In this document: positions 7,004 through 14,295 of the stretch, in pieces
Layout of the letters: the number at the start of each line of letters is the position of its first letter
How positions within the stretch are numbered: position 1 is the stretch's first letter
Origin: a virus
Direction: 5' to 3' (one strand)
Length of the DNA: 33,289 nt
Virus record (IMG/VR): IMGVR_UViG_3300031997_000038
Coordinates: 1 to 33,289 of that record
Position numbers and translations under genes: made by a program
The notes under the pieces: model-generated
Database searches by the model: none
Seen by the model: the letters and a program-made list of their open reading frames with translations, nothing else
What the model was told of the DNA's origin: nothing

Positions 7004-7789
7004 ATGACCATTGCATCACTCGACGGATACATTGCGAGCGCCAAGCAAAAGCTGCTGATTGTGAAATCCGCCTCGAAGACGACGGTAGCATATTGCACGT
7101 TCGTGGTCTTTGACCTTGCAGGGATTCCCCCTGCCGGGACGCTCTCGCCGGGCAATACCGCGAATGGTCTCGTCCCAACGGATGCCGATGTCGGGTTTCC
7201 CCTGATTTCCGCACTCGGAGCAGTCGGATACATCACCCGCGTCGTCTACACCAACTCTGTTGCGGGAAACCTCAGTATCTATGACAAGGTGTTCCACTGC
7301 GGGGCATACACCTTCAATGCCGACGTCACCCTATCAGCACAACCCTCGTATGCAGGAAGGATGCCCGGGGCGGATTACTGCGGCACCGAACTCTGGTATG
7401 AGTGTGTGACCGCAATCACGACCGCACAGTCGGTTCAGGTCAACTATCTCGACCAAGATGGCAACGCCGGTGACACGGGTGTCGTTGCGCTCGGTATCGC
7501 ACCCACGCAGGGCAGAATGTTCCGGTTGAATCTCGCCGCAGGGGATTGTGGTGTCTCGCAGATTACGCGGGTACGCAGCACCGGAGCGACCGCTGGGACG
7601 TTCAACATCATCGTCATACGGCCGCTCTGGTCGGGACGAGTCAAGGTTGCCAACGAGCTCAATGTCGATGATCTTCTCACGACCGGGATGCCACAGGTCT
7701 ACGATACCTCGGCGTTGTATCTGGTTCTCGACCCCGACTCCACATCGTCCGGCTTACCTTTAGTCAGAATCGAGGTCGCTGACGGATAA
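7004..7789 (+). CDS. Distal tail protein with beta-rich domains
   Basis: The 261-residue frame is read from ATG 7004; an in-frame GTG at 6998 overlapping the upstream stop is an alternative that adds two residues. It is a mostly beta protein. An N-terminal helix (ASLDGYIASAKQKLLIVKSA) leads into an alternating strand pattern with YCGTELWYECVTAITTAQ and VQVNYLDQDGNAGDTG. The second half contains MFRLNLAAGDCGVSQITRVRSTGAT, a jelly-roll-like segment common to phage structural proteins of unknown role. Six cysteines are scattered without a metal-binding pattern. It lies between two other tail proteins and ends six bases before the tail hub gene. Likely a virion protein. Confidence 0.6.
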   Translation: MTIASLDGYIASAKQKLLIVKSASKTTVAYCTFVVFDLAGIPPAGTLSPGNTANGLVPTDADVGFPLISALGAVGYITRVVYTNSVAGNLSIYDKVFHCGAYTFNADVTLSAQPSYAGRMPGADYCGTELWYECVTAITTAQSVQVNYLDQDGNAGDTGVVALGIAPTQGRMFRLNLAAGDCGVSQITRVRSTGATAGTFNIIVIRPLWSGRVKVANELNVDDLLTTGMPQVYDTSALYLVLDPDSTSSGLPLVRIEVADG

Positions 7790-7794
7790 GTCCC

Positions 7795-10059
7795 ATGACC
7801 ATCGCAAAGTCAGTCTTCAGGCGGTGTCTCGGAGGCCGCCTTAAGCTGGCCAATCTGGTCAGAAAAGACCGGCAGTCCGTATCAGATCATATAGCGGCAG
7901 ATTTCTTTGAGGGGGGACTGTTTTTATCCCTTAACCCTCCGACTATCCGGATCATCCCCAGCGTGATCTATATCACGGGCATCAATGAGGCTGTTCAGAT
8001 CGATACCGCTACACTCATCCTGGCACCGGATGCACTCTGGGCCTCGGCTGCCATGAAGGGTATCATCAGGATGACGCCGGGGGGAATCTACATCAAGGGT
8101 GTGAATGATTTCGTCGTCTTTGATACCGCCGCGATCACGATGACCCCGGAAACGATTGATCCCCCACACCTGATCACGTTCTGGACGGAACTCAAGATTG
8201 AGGGTTCCCTCCATTGCGGCCCCGCCCCCCCGCTGCATCAGTATTACGGATCGATATTCCGCCGGGCAGTGGGGGATAGACTACAAATAAGCAATCTTAT
8301 TCAGTGGAATAAATACGATAACACTCAGCCCCTGCCAGTAGCAGCCGAGTTCTGGGAACCCGGCATGGGAATAATATTCTCAGCTGCCCAACTTCATCTC
8401 ACCGGCACCATGTTCATCGCCAATATCAATGCGCAGGTTGCCCTGCAGGGCACGATCAAGATGGTGCCGGTATTACCTTCGGTTGCCGCAAGCGTCGTAA
8501 TGGAGGGTACGATCTACAATGTGCCGGTCCAGGTGGTGATCAAGGAATCCGTCATCGTATCCCCGCTCAATATCGACATAACCGTCTCCCGTTCGATGGT
8601 AGATCCGATATCTCACGCCACGTTCAATTTTGATGGTGACGAAACGGGCGGGCAGTTCAGTAGCATCTATTACCGTGACATTATCGTGACAATGCCCGAT
8701 TACCAGAGTATCGAACGCCCGGTCTTCGTCGGGTTTTTCCCGTCATCGCAATCGAAGTACGGGACTGTCGACCTGTCGGAATCTTTCAGCGCGTTCGATT
8801 ACGCGTGGTATCTCTCTATGCAGGAGATTGACGATGCCGATCTTGCACTCCTCACCCCGACCGGGCAGGCCGATATCTCACAGCACCGGTATATGCTCCA
8901 GTATGATTTTGTCGTCCGGCAATTTGAAATCGGGATGATTGTTACCGGGGAAACGACCGGGCACATCGGCCGAATCCTCGAGATCCATCCATACGGTTAC
9001 CGGTATATTATCATGACCATTTTTACCTCCGGCAGCGGCCCGTTCTTCCAGGACGATGAACAACTCCTCGTGGATGATGTAGTCTATGCAGCTGCGAATG
9101 GTCGCACAATGGATGTCACCGGCTCTGCCGGCACGAAATACCCGGACGACCGGGTCCGGAGCCTGCTTGGCGGGGATAATTGGGCGAACGTGACCGGGAT
9201 CTGGCCGTTCCGGATCGCCAATACCGCATCCGTCTGGGGAGGCACGAAACCCGCGGTTGATTTCATCTCCGGGGCCACGGACCCCAAGCTGAAAGCGATT
9301 GATGAAATGGCCGAATATCTCGAATTCATTCGGGAGATCAAACCCCGGGCGTTCGGATCCACATACGTTGATGCCTTATATTTCATCCCGCAAAGCGACA
9401 TTGATGATCCATATTCCGGTCTTGATCTGCCGGCCCCGATCTACATCACCGCACCATCCGCATTTCTGGACGAGCCTGTCCTTCTTACTCAGGACGGCGG
9501 TACGAAATATAACCGGATTACAGTCTGGTGCCAGTCATTCACCGGCGCATGGCTCCACAAACGGATCCAGTCATCCGGAGTGGATAACGGCACGGAGAAA
9601 CTTATTACTTTCTCCCAGACCGACCGCAACATCGCCACACAGACAGAATGTAACCAGCGCTGCCAGGACCTCTGGGATTACAACCACATGCAGATCCTGA
9701 AATGGCAGGCCGTATTCATTGAACGCCCGGACCTCCAGAAATACCAGAAACTCGTCTTCTCCGGGTATGGTTTACATATTGCCAATGGAACGTACCGGAT
9801 TATTGATATCCAGTACCGGCGTGCAGACGGGGGAACGACTAATACCCAGACCTGTACACTGATCCAGAATAGCCAGTTCTCAGCATACCTCAACCTGAAC
9901 CGGGTATTCACGGATTCGATCAAGATTGTCGAAGCCCTGATTGAGAATGGAATTAACAAACGCGGCGTAACCGAAAGCGGCACCGTCTTCATCGACACTG
10001 ACGGTAAACTGGTTGTCACGACCGAACGCGGAATACCTCGGATCGCCCGGAGTCCGTGA
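7795..10059 (+). CDS. Large tail hub / tail-associated protein
   Basis: This 754-residue protein is the largest in the tail cluster. Its N-terminal part has two related blocks, each opening with V/I-FRR-xxGxRLxxxNL (about residues 7-25 and 150-168) and followed by beta hairpins (IYITGINEAVQID, IYIKGVNDFVVFD). The centre (about 255-720) looks like a tail hub of the gp27/Tal class, with a FSAFDYAWYLSMQEI segment and a C-terminal RIIDIQYRRADGG region. A Gly-rich inserted domain (about 380-440) resembles the N-terminal domain of the 1461 protein. Hubs anchor fibres and trigger DNA release. No protease or lytic motif was seen. Confidence 0.65.
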   Translation: MTIAKSVFRRCLGGRLKLANLVRKDRQSVSDHIAADFFEGGLFLSLNPPTIRIIPSVIYITGINEAVQIDTATLILAPDALWASAAMKGIIRMTPGGIYIKGVNDFVVFDTAAITMTPETIDPPHLITFWTELKIEGSLHCGPAPPLHQYYGSIFRRAVGDRLQISNLIQWNKYDNTQPLPVAAEFWEPGMGIIFSAAQLHLTGTMFIANINAQVALQGTIKMVPVLPSVAASVVMEGTIYNVPVQVVIKESVIVSPLNIDITVSRSMVDPISHATFNFDGDETGGQFSSIYYRDIIVTMPDYQSIERPVFVGFFPSSQSKYGTVDLSESFSAFDYAWYLSMQEIDDADLALLTPTGQADISQHRYMLQYDFVVRQFEIGMIVTGETTGHIGRILEIHPYGYRYIIMTIFTSGSGPFFQDDEQLLVDDVVYAAANGRTMDVTGSAGTKYPDDRVRSLLGGDNWANVTGIWPFRIANTASVWGGTKPAVDFISGATDPKLKAIDEMAEYLEFIREIKPRAFGSTYVDALYFIPQSDIDDPYSGLDLPAPIYITAPSAFLDEPVLLTQDGGTKYNRITVWCQSFTGAWLHKRIQSSGVDNGTEKLITFSQTDRNIATQTECNQRCQDLWDYNHMQILKWQAVFIERPDLQKYQKLVFSGYGLHIANGTYRIIDIQYRRADGGTTNTQTCTLIQNSQFSAYLNLNRVFTDSIKIVEALIENGINKRGVTESGTVFIDTDGKLVVTTERGIPRIARSP

Positions 10060-10063
10060 GGCA

Positions 10064-11443
10064 ATGGCAGATCAGATTATCCTGCCAGCACTTGGAAAGG
10101 ATCTCACACTCCCTGTTAGCGCTCCTGCGGTCGGAGGGAAGGTGCTTATCGTGGACGCATACGGGAAAGCAATTGCAATTCCCATTGTACCCGTAACCGT
10201 GGGGGATAAAGTAACCCTCATCAACACCCCGGGAAAGACGATCGCGATCAAGGCAGGTACCGGCGGTTCTGATGCGAGTGTCGACCCCTGCAAATCGCTT
10301 TCCGTCATCCTGAACCCCTCCGATCCCTCGTATATCTTCATCACATGGGTGCCGGGGGATAACAACGATTATATCGAGTATGAGATTTCTACGACAGGGT
10401 TCTCCCTGCATCATAATGATGGAGATCTTGTAAGTCGACGTACAGCAACCGACCTTATGGCAGAGGAACCCAGACTCAAATACGCCTGCTGGCATTACGT
10501 TACCATCTGGGGAATGCGAGGTGGACGATATTCTAAGGTAGCACTCTACGCAAGAGTGGAGGTGCCGCTGGATGGTCTTTTTCAGTATTTCAAGATGTAT
10601 ACCACTCGGATCACCAATCAGGTGATGTATCACATCGGGGACGGATTCCCATTCACCCCATTCACATACAAAGAGCCACAGCTCTGGCTGGGAGAATACT
10701 ATCTGGGGGATCCTTATTATGGAGAGCCTACCATAGACGTGGTCACGGCCACTGGATATGACGGCAATCCAACCTCTGTGGTGAGAACCATATCAGGTGT
10801 AGGCCAATACGCCTCGTTCCGTCGATACGCGGATATGACTGGTGTGACTAATATCCGATGGCGATACAATCAATTCACTCATGCGTATGGAGGTGGGTGC
10901 TGTCTCAGAATCCGTAAAGACGACGTCTGGTATGAATTCAATCTAGGACTCGACGCTGGAGGATGGGGGCAATGGAATGTAGACATCACCTCTCTGGGAC
11001 TGACCGGGTGGTGCACCCTGTCGTGGGGATGGGGGAGCTTTTACTTGGTCGCAGGGCCGATATCATACTATCGGGACGACTTTGAGATAATCGGAGGGAT
11101 AGACACAGGCTCATGGTGGCTGTATGGGAATAATGGGCCTCCACCCACAGAGCTGTATGGGAGTGGAGTATACGTCGCCACCAGTATGCGTCAGAGCCCA
11201 CCGAGGCAGGCTGAGGCGCAGTGCACGATCTGGTTCCATGACTCAGACGGCTATAATGGCTATATCTCGTTCAGGATGATAGACCCAGACAATGGTATTC
11301 TAGAGATTTGGGGATGGGTCAAGGAATTGGGATACAAGCGGGAGCTCTATGCCGGTAATATCAATCTCTGCGGGAATGTCCATACCCTGCCGGGGCTGAC
11401 GTATCACGGATGGTTGCCGATCAGTATGATCTTATCAATCTGA
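10064..11443 (+). CDS. Receptor-binding / tail fibre-like protein
   Basis: Start ATG 10064 is chosen over 10013 because the upstream in-frame bases lie inside the hub gene. The 459-residue product begins with an attachment-like region in which the VGDKVTLINTPGKTIAIKAG and VGGKVLIVDAYGKAIAIPI blocks repeat each other. A fibronectin-III-like segment (SVILNPSDPSYIFITWVPGDNNDYIEYEIS, about 90-190) follows. The rest is a Trp, Tyr and Gly rich region consistent with carbohydrate-binding beta sandwiches (GGWGQWNVDITSLGLTGW). Composition shifts within the gene, with more A/T-ending codons after about 10400, suggesting exchange of the binding part. Its end converges with the leftward tRNA. Confidence 0.6.
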   Translation: MADQIILPALGKDLTLPVSAPAVGGKVLIVDAYGKAIAIPIVPVTVGDKVTLINTPGKTIAIKAGTGGSDASVDPCKSLSVILNPSDPSYIFITWVPGDNNDYIEYEISTTGFSLHHNDGDLVSRRTATDLMAEEPRLKYACWHYVTIWGMRGGRYSKVALYARVEVPLDGLFQYFKMYTTRITNQVMYHIGDGFPFTPFTYKEPQLWLGEYYLGDPYYGEPTIDVVTATGYDGNPTSVVRTISGVGQYASFRRYADMTGVTNIRWRYNQFTHAYGGGCCLRIRKDDVWYEFNLGLDAGGWGQWNVDITSLGLTGWCTLSWGWGSFYLVAGPISYYRDDFEIIGGIDTGSWWLYGNNGPPPTELYGSGVYVATSMRQSPPRQAEAQCTIWFHDSDGYNGYISFRMIDPDNGILEIWGWVKELGYKRELYAGNINLCGNVHTLPGLTYHGWLPISMILSI

Positions 11444-11451
11444 AGAACAAT

Positions 11452-11474
11452 GTGAGGGATGGGATTTGAACCCA
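11452..11474 (-). repeat. tRNA 3'-end relic (T arm plus acceptor half), possible att site
   Basis: Directly downstream (leftward) of the complete tRNA-Thr lies a second T-arm-like segment. On the minus strand, TGGG TTCAAAT CCCA forms a 4-bp stem with a normal T loop, followed by TCCCTCA as an acceptor 3' half. No 5' half of such a tRNA is present. It shares 13 bases (GGGTTCAAATCCC) with the T arm of the complete tRNA. A lone 3' tRNA piece is the usual trace of site-specific integration (attP or attR core), but no integrase is visible in this window. Confidence 0.55.
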
Positions 11475-11548
11475 AGCCCATGGGGGGATTTGAACCCCCG
11501 ACTTTTTGCTTACCAAGCAAACACGCTACCGGTCTGCGTTACATGGGC
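11475..11548 (-). tRNA. tRNA-Thr (anticodon GGT)
   Basis: On the minus strand from 11548 to 11475 all arms fold. The acceptor is GCCCATG/CATGGGC (7 bp) and the D stem is ACGC/GCGT with a loop carrying GG. The anticodon stem TTTGC/GCAAA holds the loop TTGGTAA, giving anticodon GGT (Thr, codon ACC). The T stem is GGGGG/CCCCC with the loop TTCAAAT. The discriminator is T, as in archaeal tRNA-Thr, and no CCA is encoded. The 5' end is only six bases after the stop of the leftward regulator gene, so the two may be co-transcribed and separated by RNase P. Confidence 0.93.
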
Positions 11549-11554
11549 GTTTTT

Positions 11555-11737
11555 TTAGGAGGCATACCTTTCAGGGGCATCCTTAATAAGGCCCTGGTTT
11601 TTCCGTCTATCTACAAACTCACGGCATGCAATGATCACGATGTCAGATCGGTCCTTAAGTCCCATGTCTTTTTTTATCTGGTCGAGTTGTTCGACGAGAT
11701 CCGTATCCATCCTAAATCCAACCGGGGTAGTCCCCAT
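11555..11737 (-). CDS. Ribbon-helix-helix transcriptional regulator
   Basis: This is the only leftward protein gene I accept in the window. From ATG at 11737 the product has 60 residues; an upstream in-frame GTG at 11746 would add three. It shows the ribbon-helix-helix plan: a short strand (VGFRMD), helix one (DLVEQLDQIKKDMG), a turn with KDRSD, and helix two (DIVIIACREFVDRRKN). Such proteins bind palindromic operators as dimers, and a GACGTT/AACGTC palindrome at 11785-11800 lies in the divergent promoter. A TATA-like box on the minus strand (11777-11770) is well placed. It probably controls itself and the rightward early operon. Confidence 0.8.
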   Translation of the reverse strand: MGTTPVGFRMDTDLVEQLDQIKKDMGLKDRSDIVIIACREFVDRRKNQGLIKDAPERYAS

Positions 11738-11769
11738 ATCGTCCACCTTTCACTTAATTGTCTATTTAG

Positions 11770-11846
11770 TTTTTATACTTTTTTGACGTTACACAACGTC
11801 GTGCAATGTTTACCAATGCTTAACATATTTTAAAAAGTTTTAAATA
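11770..11846. promoter_or_regulatory. Divergent archaeal-type promoter region with palindromic operator
   Basis: This AT-rich region separates the leftward regulator from the rightward early genes. Minus-strand TATAAAAA at 11777-11770 is preceded by an A/G-rich BRE-like run. Plus-strand TTTTAAATA at 11838-11846 is preceded by AAAAAG. Transcription would start about 24-28 bases downstream of each box, close to both genes. Between them lies the palindrome GACGTT-ACAC-AACGTC (11785-11800), a likely operator. Box and spacing rules come from known archaeal promoters; the starts are inferred. Confidence 0.6.
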
Positions 11847-11879
11847 CTTGTGCGCTATATTGGTAATTGGTGCATAACA

Positions 11880-12104
11880 ATGCAGAACAATGTTACAGGA
11901 AGAGAGAACGGAAAACCTATCGATTCCCTTGGTGGCCGCGTGCCGCCGGAATTGCAGGACGAACTCGCTTACCTCTATGAGCGCGGGTACACCCCGACGG
12001 AAATCATCAAGGAAGGGATACGGTGCTGCTCTGACAAGGAAGGCGTGATGGTGCGCAGGCGCGAGACCGCGAATGCCCGCCCGGGGATGATGCATGCCGC
12101 GTAA
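11880..12104 (+). CDS. Ribbon-helix-helix-like small regulator
   Basis: ATG 11880 is preferred to GTG 11850, because the latter would lie upstream of the predicted transcription start. The 74-residue protein has a ribbon-helix-helix-like core: the strand GRVPP, a helix ELQDELAYLYERG, the Y-T-P-T-E turn, and a helix EIIKEGIRCC. The next gene (12094) has a diverged copy of the same core, so this is a tandem duplication. It is the first gene of the rightward early operon and overlaps the next gene. A role as early-gene regulator is inferred from fold and position. Confidence 0.65.
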   Translation: MQNNVTGRENGKPIDSLGGRVPPELQDELAYLYERGYTPTEIIKEGIRCCSDKEGVMVRRRETANARPGMMHAA

Positions 12105-12249
12105 AAACGATGAAAGAATGATTGCCGCGAAGGTCAGGCCCCCGCTGCTCGACACCGTGGATAAACTGCACGATATCGGGTACTCCGACAGTGAGATTGT
12201 GCGGCAGGGTATCCGGCTGCTCGCTCGCCGGGAGAAGGTAGCAGCATGA
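12094..12249 (+). CDS. Second ribbon-helix-helix-like small regulator (paralogue)
   Basis: This 51-residue frame overlaps the end of the 11880 gene and its TGA overlaps the next ATG (12246). It aligns with its neighbour over the helix-turn-helix pair: KVRPPLLDTVDKLHDIGYSD against GRVPPELQDELAYLYERGYT, then SEIVRQGIRLLARRE against TEIIKEGIRCCSDKE. The shared pattern is L-x-x-x-x-x-L-x-x-x-G-Y-x-x-x-E-I-x-x-x-G-I-R. A basic N-terminus (MPRKNDERM) could contact DNA. It may form heterodimers with the neighbour; this is inference. Confidence 0.6.
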   Translation: MPRKNDERMIAAKVRPPLLDTVDKLHDIGYSDSEIVRQGIRLLARREKVAA

Positions 12250-12392
12250 GCTGCCGTGCCGTGAGACAGTCAGACGTGGACTGGTATAAAGCCAAGTATC
12301 CCGATGAGTCTGACGACATTGAACGGTGGAAGGCCTCCGGAGAGATTGTAGTGATTGATGAACAGGAGAATGAGAATGCAAACAAGCACTGA
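12246..12392 (+). CDS. Small hypothetical protein
   Basis: A 48-residue frame coupled by ATGA to the preceding regulator gene. It is hydrophilic and acidic with three Trp/Tyr positions in the middle (SDVDWYKAKYPDESDDIERW). No family is recognised. It overlaps the start of the next gene at 12376. Coupled position in a compact operon is the main support for translation. No membrane segment or metal site is visible. Confidence 0.45.
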   Translation: MSCRAVRQSDVDWYKAKYPDESDDIERWKASGEIVVIDEQENENANKH

Positions 12393-12738
12393 AAAAAACG
12401 ACAAGGGCGGGATACCCGGGAAGGTCACACGCCCTGTAATTATTGAAACGCTATCAGAGAACAAAACACTTTCGCACCCCGCACTTTGTCAGCGGTGCGA
12501 TGGTGAGTACGCCATCCAGGAAGATGGCCCGGACGCAGGGAAACTATTCGCCTGCGGGATCATGATGGAGAACATCCGGGAGGGCTGCATGTCCTTTACA
12601 TGCCCGTATTTCAAGCCCTCGATCGCGCCGATCATCGACAGCGAGACCGCGAACGCTGCACTATCCTTACGAGCTGCAGCGGAATCGATTGAACCGTGTT
12701 TCAACCCGCAGCGGTGGCTGGCAGAGAGGGGATTATGA
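12376..12738 (+). CDS. Cys-containing hypothetical protein, possible zinc binding
   Basis: Of three in-frame ATGs (12355, 12370, 12376) the last fits best with the AGGAG at 12363-12367. The 120-residue product has a Cys cluster: C-x-x-C in LCQRCDGEY, then FACG, and EGCMSFTCPYFKPS. These could bind one zinc ion with a large loop. The rest is helical (NAALSLRAAAESIE). Related single-zinc proteins of this size are frequent in the early regions of archaeal viruses, but I do not recognise the family. It lies between the regulator pair and a coiled-coil protein. Function unknown. Confidence 0.55.
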   Translation: MQTSTEKNDKGGIPGKVTRPVIIETLSENKTLSHPALCQRCDGEYAIQEDGPDAGKLFACGIMMENIREGCMSFTCPYFKPSIAPIIDSETANAALSLRAAAESIEPCFNPQRWLAERGL

Positions 12739-13178
12739 ATGCCCGCGAAGAGGCACAGGACCTCGCGCTGAACCCCCTGCCAACCGTTGTGATCGTGGAC
12801 CCGCTCACCCGCGTGTGGAACCTGGAGAAGGAGATCCAGCATCTCACAGAACTGATCGGCGATCTCATCCGGGAGAAGAACGAGGCGCTTGATTACGCCA
12901 TCAAAGAGCAGATCGCAGAGGACGAACACTGCCGGCTGGAGCAGAAGATCAAGCGGTTCCGGTCCCTCAATGTTGAGCGGTTCCGTGATGTGTTCCCCCA
13001 GGAATATGATATGGCCTGCACCATTGAGCGCAAAGAGAAGATGGAGGCACTCGATCACATCGGGGAGAAGGTCAACCTCACGCTGGTGGACCGCCTTGTG
13101 AAGAAAGCCGCTCTTGAAGCTGCGCAGGGTGTCGTGTCGGTGAAAGAAACGGTATCCTACGCGGTGATCCGCAAATGA
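12735..13178 (+). CDS. Coiled-coil protein, possibly recombination-associated
   Basis: From ATG 12735, with a GAGAGGGGA ribosome-binding site just upstream, the product has 147 residues. Residues about 25-75 are a strong coiled coil (EKEIQHLTELIGDLIREKNE). Then comes a basic helix (RLEQKIKRFRSLNVERFRDVF) and a C-terminal helical domain ending VKETVSYAVIRK. The gene is coupled to a possible single-strand-binding protein (13175), a pairing that recalls phage recombination or nuclease-inhibitor genes such as Gam. The similarity is only in architecture, so function stays open. Confidence 0.5.
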   Translation: MNAREEAQDLALNPLPTVVIVDPLTRVWNLEKEIQHLTELIGDLIREKNEALDYAIKEQIAEDEHCRLEQKIKRFRSLNVERFRDVFPQEYDMACTIERKEKMEALDHIGEKVNLTLVDRLVKKAALEAAQGVVSVKETVSYAVIRK

Positions 13179-13636
13179 CCGAAGGTCTCAAGACCATCGA
13201 AGGCCAGATCGCCAGCATCAATCTCGAAAAGCGGTTACTGGCGATTGAGGACCGGAACGGGGTAATCTTTTATTCTGTCTCGTGGTTGCAGACGCAGGAC
13301 CCGAAGATCCAGAAGTTGAAGGTCGGGTATTACGTCAAACCGACGGTTGAAGTCAAAGGCGATTCCAGCGGACGATTGATTGATTTACCATTCAGTGAAC
13401 GCCCGGCAGACTGGCCGAAAAGCAATAAAGGCGGCGGGAACTGGCAGCCAAAGAAACCACGGTTTACGATCGGGTTCACCATTCCCCTGGCACAGTTTGA
13501 AAGCGTCCGGATAGATGTTGAGGGGAACAGCCCGGAGGAGTGCAAAGCGGGCCTGGCAGAGTCCATTGACAGTCTGGGAAAGAACAACCCGGCGGTAAAA
13601 GACATGCTGCAGAAGTTCAAGGGTCGATTATTATGA
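13175..13636 (+). CDS. Possible OB-fold nucleic-acid-binding protein (SSB-like)
   Basis: The 153-residue protein begins with a five-strand pattern typical of an OB fold (GQIASINLEKRLLAIEDRNG, then FYSVSW, and KVGYYVKPTVEVKG, residues about 8-65). A Gly/Trp/Lys-rich linker (about 78-92, SNKGGGNWQPKK) and a C-terminal alpha-beta domain (FTIPLAQFESVRIDVEGNSP) follow. OB fold plus flexible linker suggests single-strand DNA binding, but the usual acidic C-terminal tail is absent; it ends KFKGRLL. It follows a coiled-coil gene with ATGA overlap. Single-strand binding is a reasoned guess that needs profile searching. Confidence 0.45.
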   Translation: MTEGLKTIEGQIASINLEKRLLAIEDRNGVIFYSVSWLQTQDPKIQKLKVGYYVKPTVEVKGDSSGRLIDLPFSERPADWPKSNKGGGNWQPKKPRFTIGFTIPLAQFESVRIDVEGNSPEECKAGLAESIDSLGKNNPAVKDMLQKFKGRLL

Positions 13637-13842
13637 CTATAAACCTCGGAATTATCGACTACGCCGATCGCCCGTATGGAGATCCACCGGTCAAGAAAGC
13701 GATCCATATACCGTGTAAGTGTGTGCATTGCCAGAAGATGTCGGTCCGGACGATCGACTGCCCGGACCGGCTGCAGGGTGCTAAGCCGGGTTCATTTGTC
13801 ACGGTGGATGCGGATGGCAGGTTGCAGGCAAAGGTGGGCTGA
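13633..13842 (+). CDS. Small zinc-finger-like protein
   Basis: This 69-residue frame is coupled to the preceding gene (ATGA at 13633). A metal-binding pattern is visible in its middle: C-K-C-x-x-C (IPCKCVHCQK) followed by DC 14 residues after. The C-terminal part (PGSFVTVDADGRLQAKVG) forms a beta hairpin. It belongs to a series of very short Cys-rich proteins in this early region. Such proteins often bind nucleic acid or host proteins. No family is recognised. Confidence 0.5.
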   Translation: MTINLGIIDYADRPYGDPPVKKAIHIPCKCVHCQKMSVRTIDCPDRLQGAKPGSFVTVDADGRLQAKVG

Positions 13843-13983
13843 ATGTCCGAAGAGAGAAATACTGACATTCACATCCTGCTTCATCGCACCGTCAAGGCGG
13901 GGGATCTGATCACAATCACGATGGACGGGGTCTTGCTGCTCAACGATCAGGTGCAGAACGAGAGCCAGATGGAGCTGATGTAA
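13843..13983 (+). CDS. Small hypothetical protein
   Basis: A 46-residue frame directly after the zinc-finger-like gene. It contains a beta segment (ILLHRTVKAGDLITITMDG) and a polar C-terminus. Its stop (TAA) overlaps the next ATG (TAATG at 13981-13985). Nothing else is recognisable. Its G-D-L-I-T-I turn resembles small beta-barrel modules but is too short to assign. Confidence 0.4.
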   Translation: MSEERNTDIHILLHRTVKAGDLITITMDGVLLLNDQVQNESQMELM

Positions 13984-14138
13984 TGCCGAAATGGAAATGC
14001 ACCCTTTGTTGTGGGAATTCAAAAACGGCAGTCCCCTGTTACCTTAAAGTTGATCGCGGGGATCTGCGGGACCCTGTAAGCTGTCCCTTCACTGAGGGGA
14101 TTGGGCACCTCTACAAAGCAGAGTGGAAGAGGTGCTAA
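13983..14138 (+). CDS. Small Cys-rich protein, likely zinc binding
   Basis: This 51-residue frame has six cysteines. The first group is C-x-x-C-C near residues 6-10 (KCTLCCGN). Single cysteines follow in VPCYLKV and VSCPFTEG, and it ends in KRC. The layout C-x-x-C...C...C-P resembles a short zinc ribbon. The adjacent gene at 14140 has a similar plan (YRCSGCPQGYC, then HCPW), suggesting a duplicated pair. ATG overlaps the preceding stop. Function unknown. Confidence 0.5.
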   Translation: MPKWKCTLCCGNSKTAVPCYLKVDRGDLRDPVSCPFTEGIGHLYKAEWKRC

Positions 14139-14139
14139 A

Positions 14140-14295
14140 TTGCCCGTCTATCGTTGCAGCGGATGTCCTCAGGGATACTGCACTCTGTTTATCCTGGATG
14201 ATGATTGCGCCGAACCAACCCACTGCCCATGGATGACAGACGGGAACGAACCGGCGTGGCGGGAAATGAAAATTTGTGACGGGGTGTGTGACTGA
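14140..14295 (+). CDS. Small Cys-rich protein, paralogue-like partner of 13983
   Basis: The likely start is TTG 14140, two bases after the preceding stop; a TTG at 14101 would overlap the whole end of the neighbour. The 51-residue product opens PVYRCSGCPQGYCTLF, has DDDCAEPTHCPWMTDGNEP, and closes MKICDGVCD. The C-x-x-C...C...C-P-W arrangement recalls its neighbour. The TTG start is uncommon and lowers confidence in the exact N-terminus. Likely another small zinc protein of unknown role. Confidence 0.5.
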   Translation: MPVYRCSGCPQGYCTLFILDDDCAEPTHCPWMTDGNEPAWREMKICDGVCD

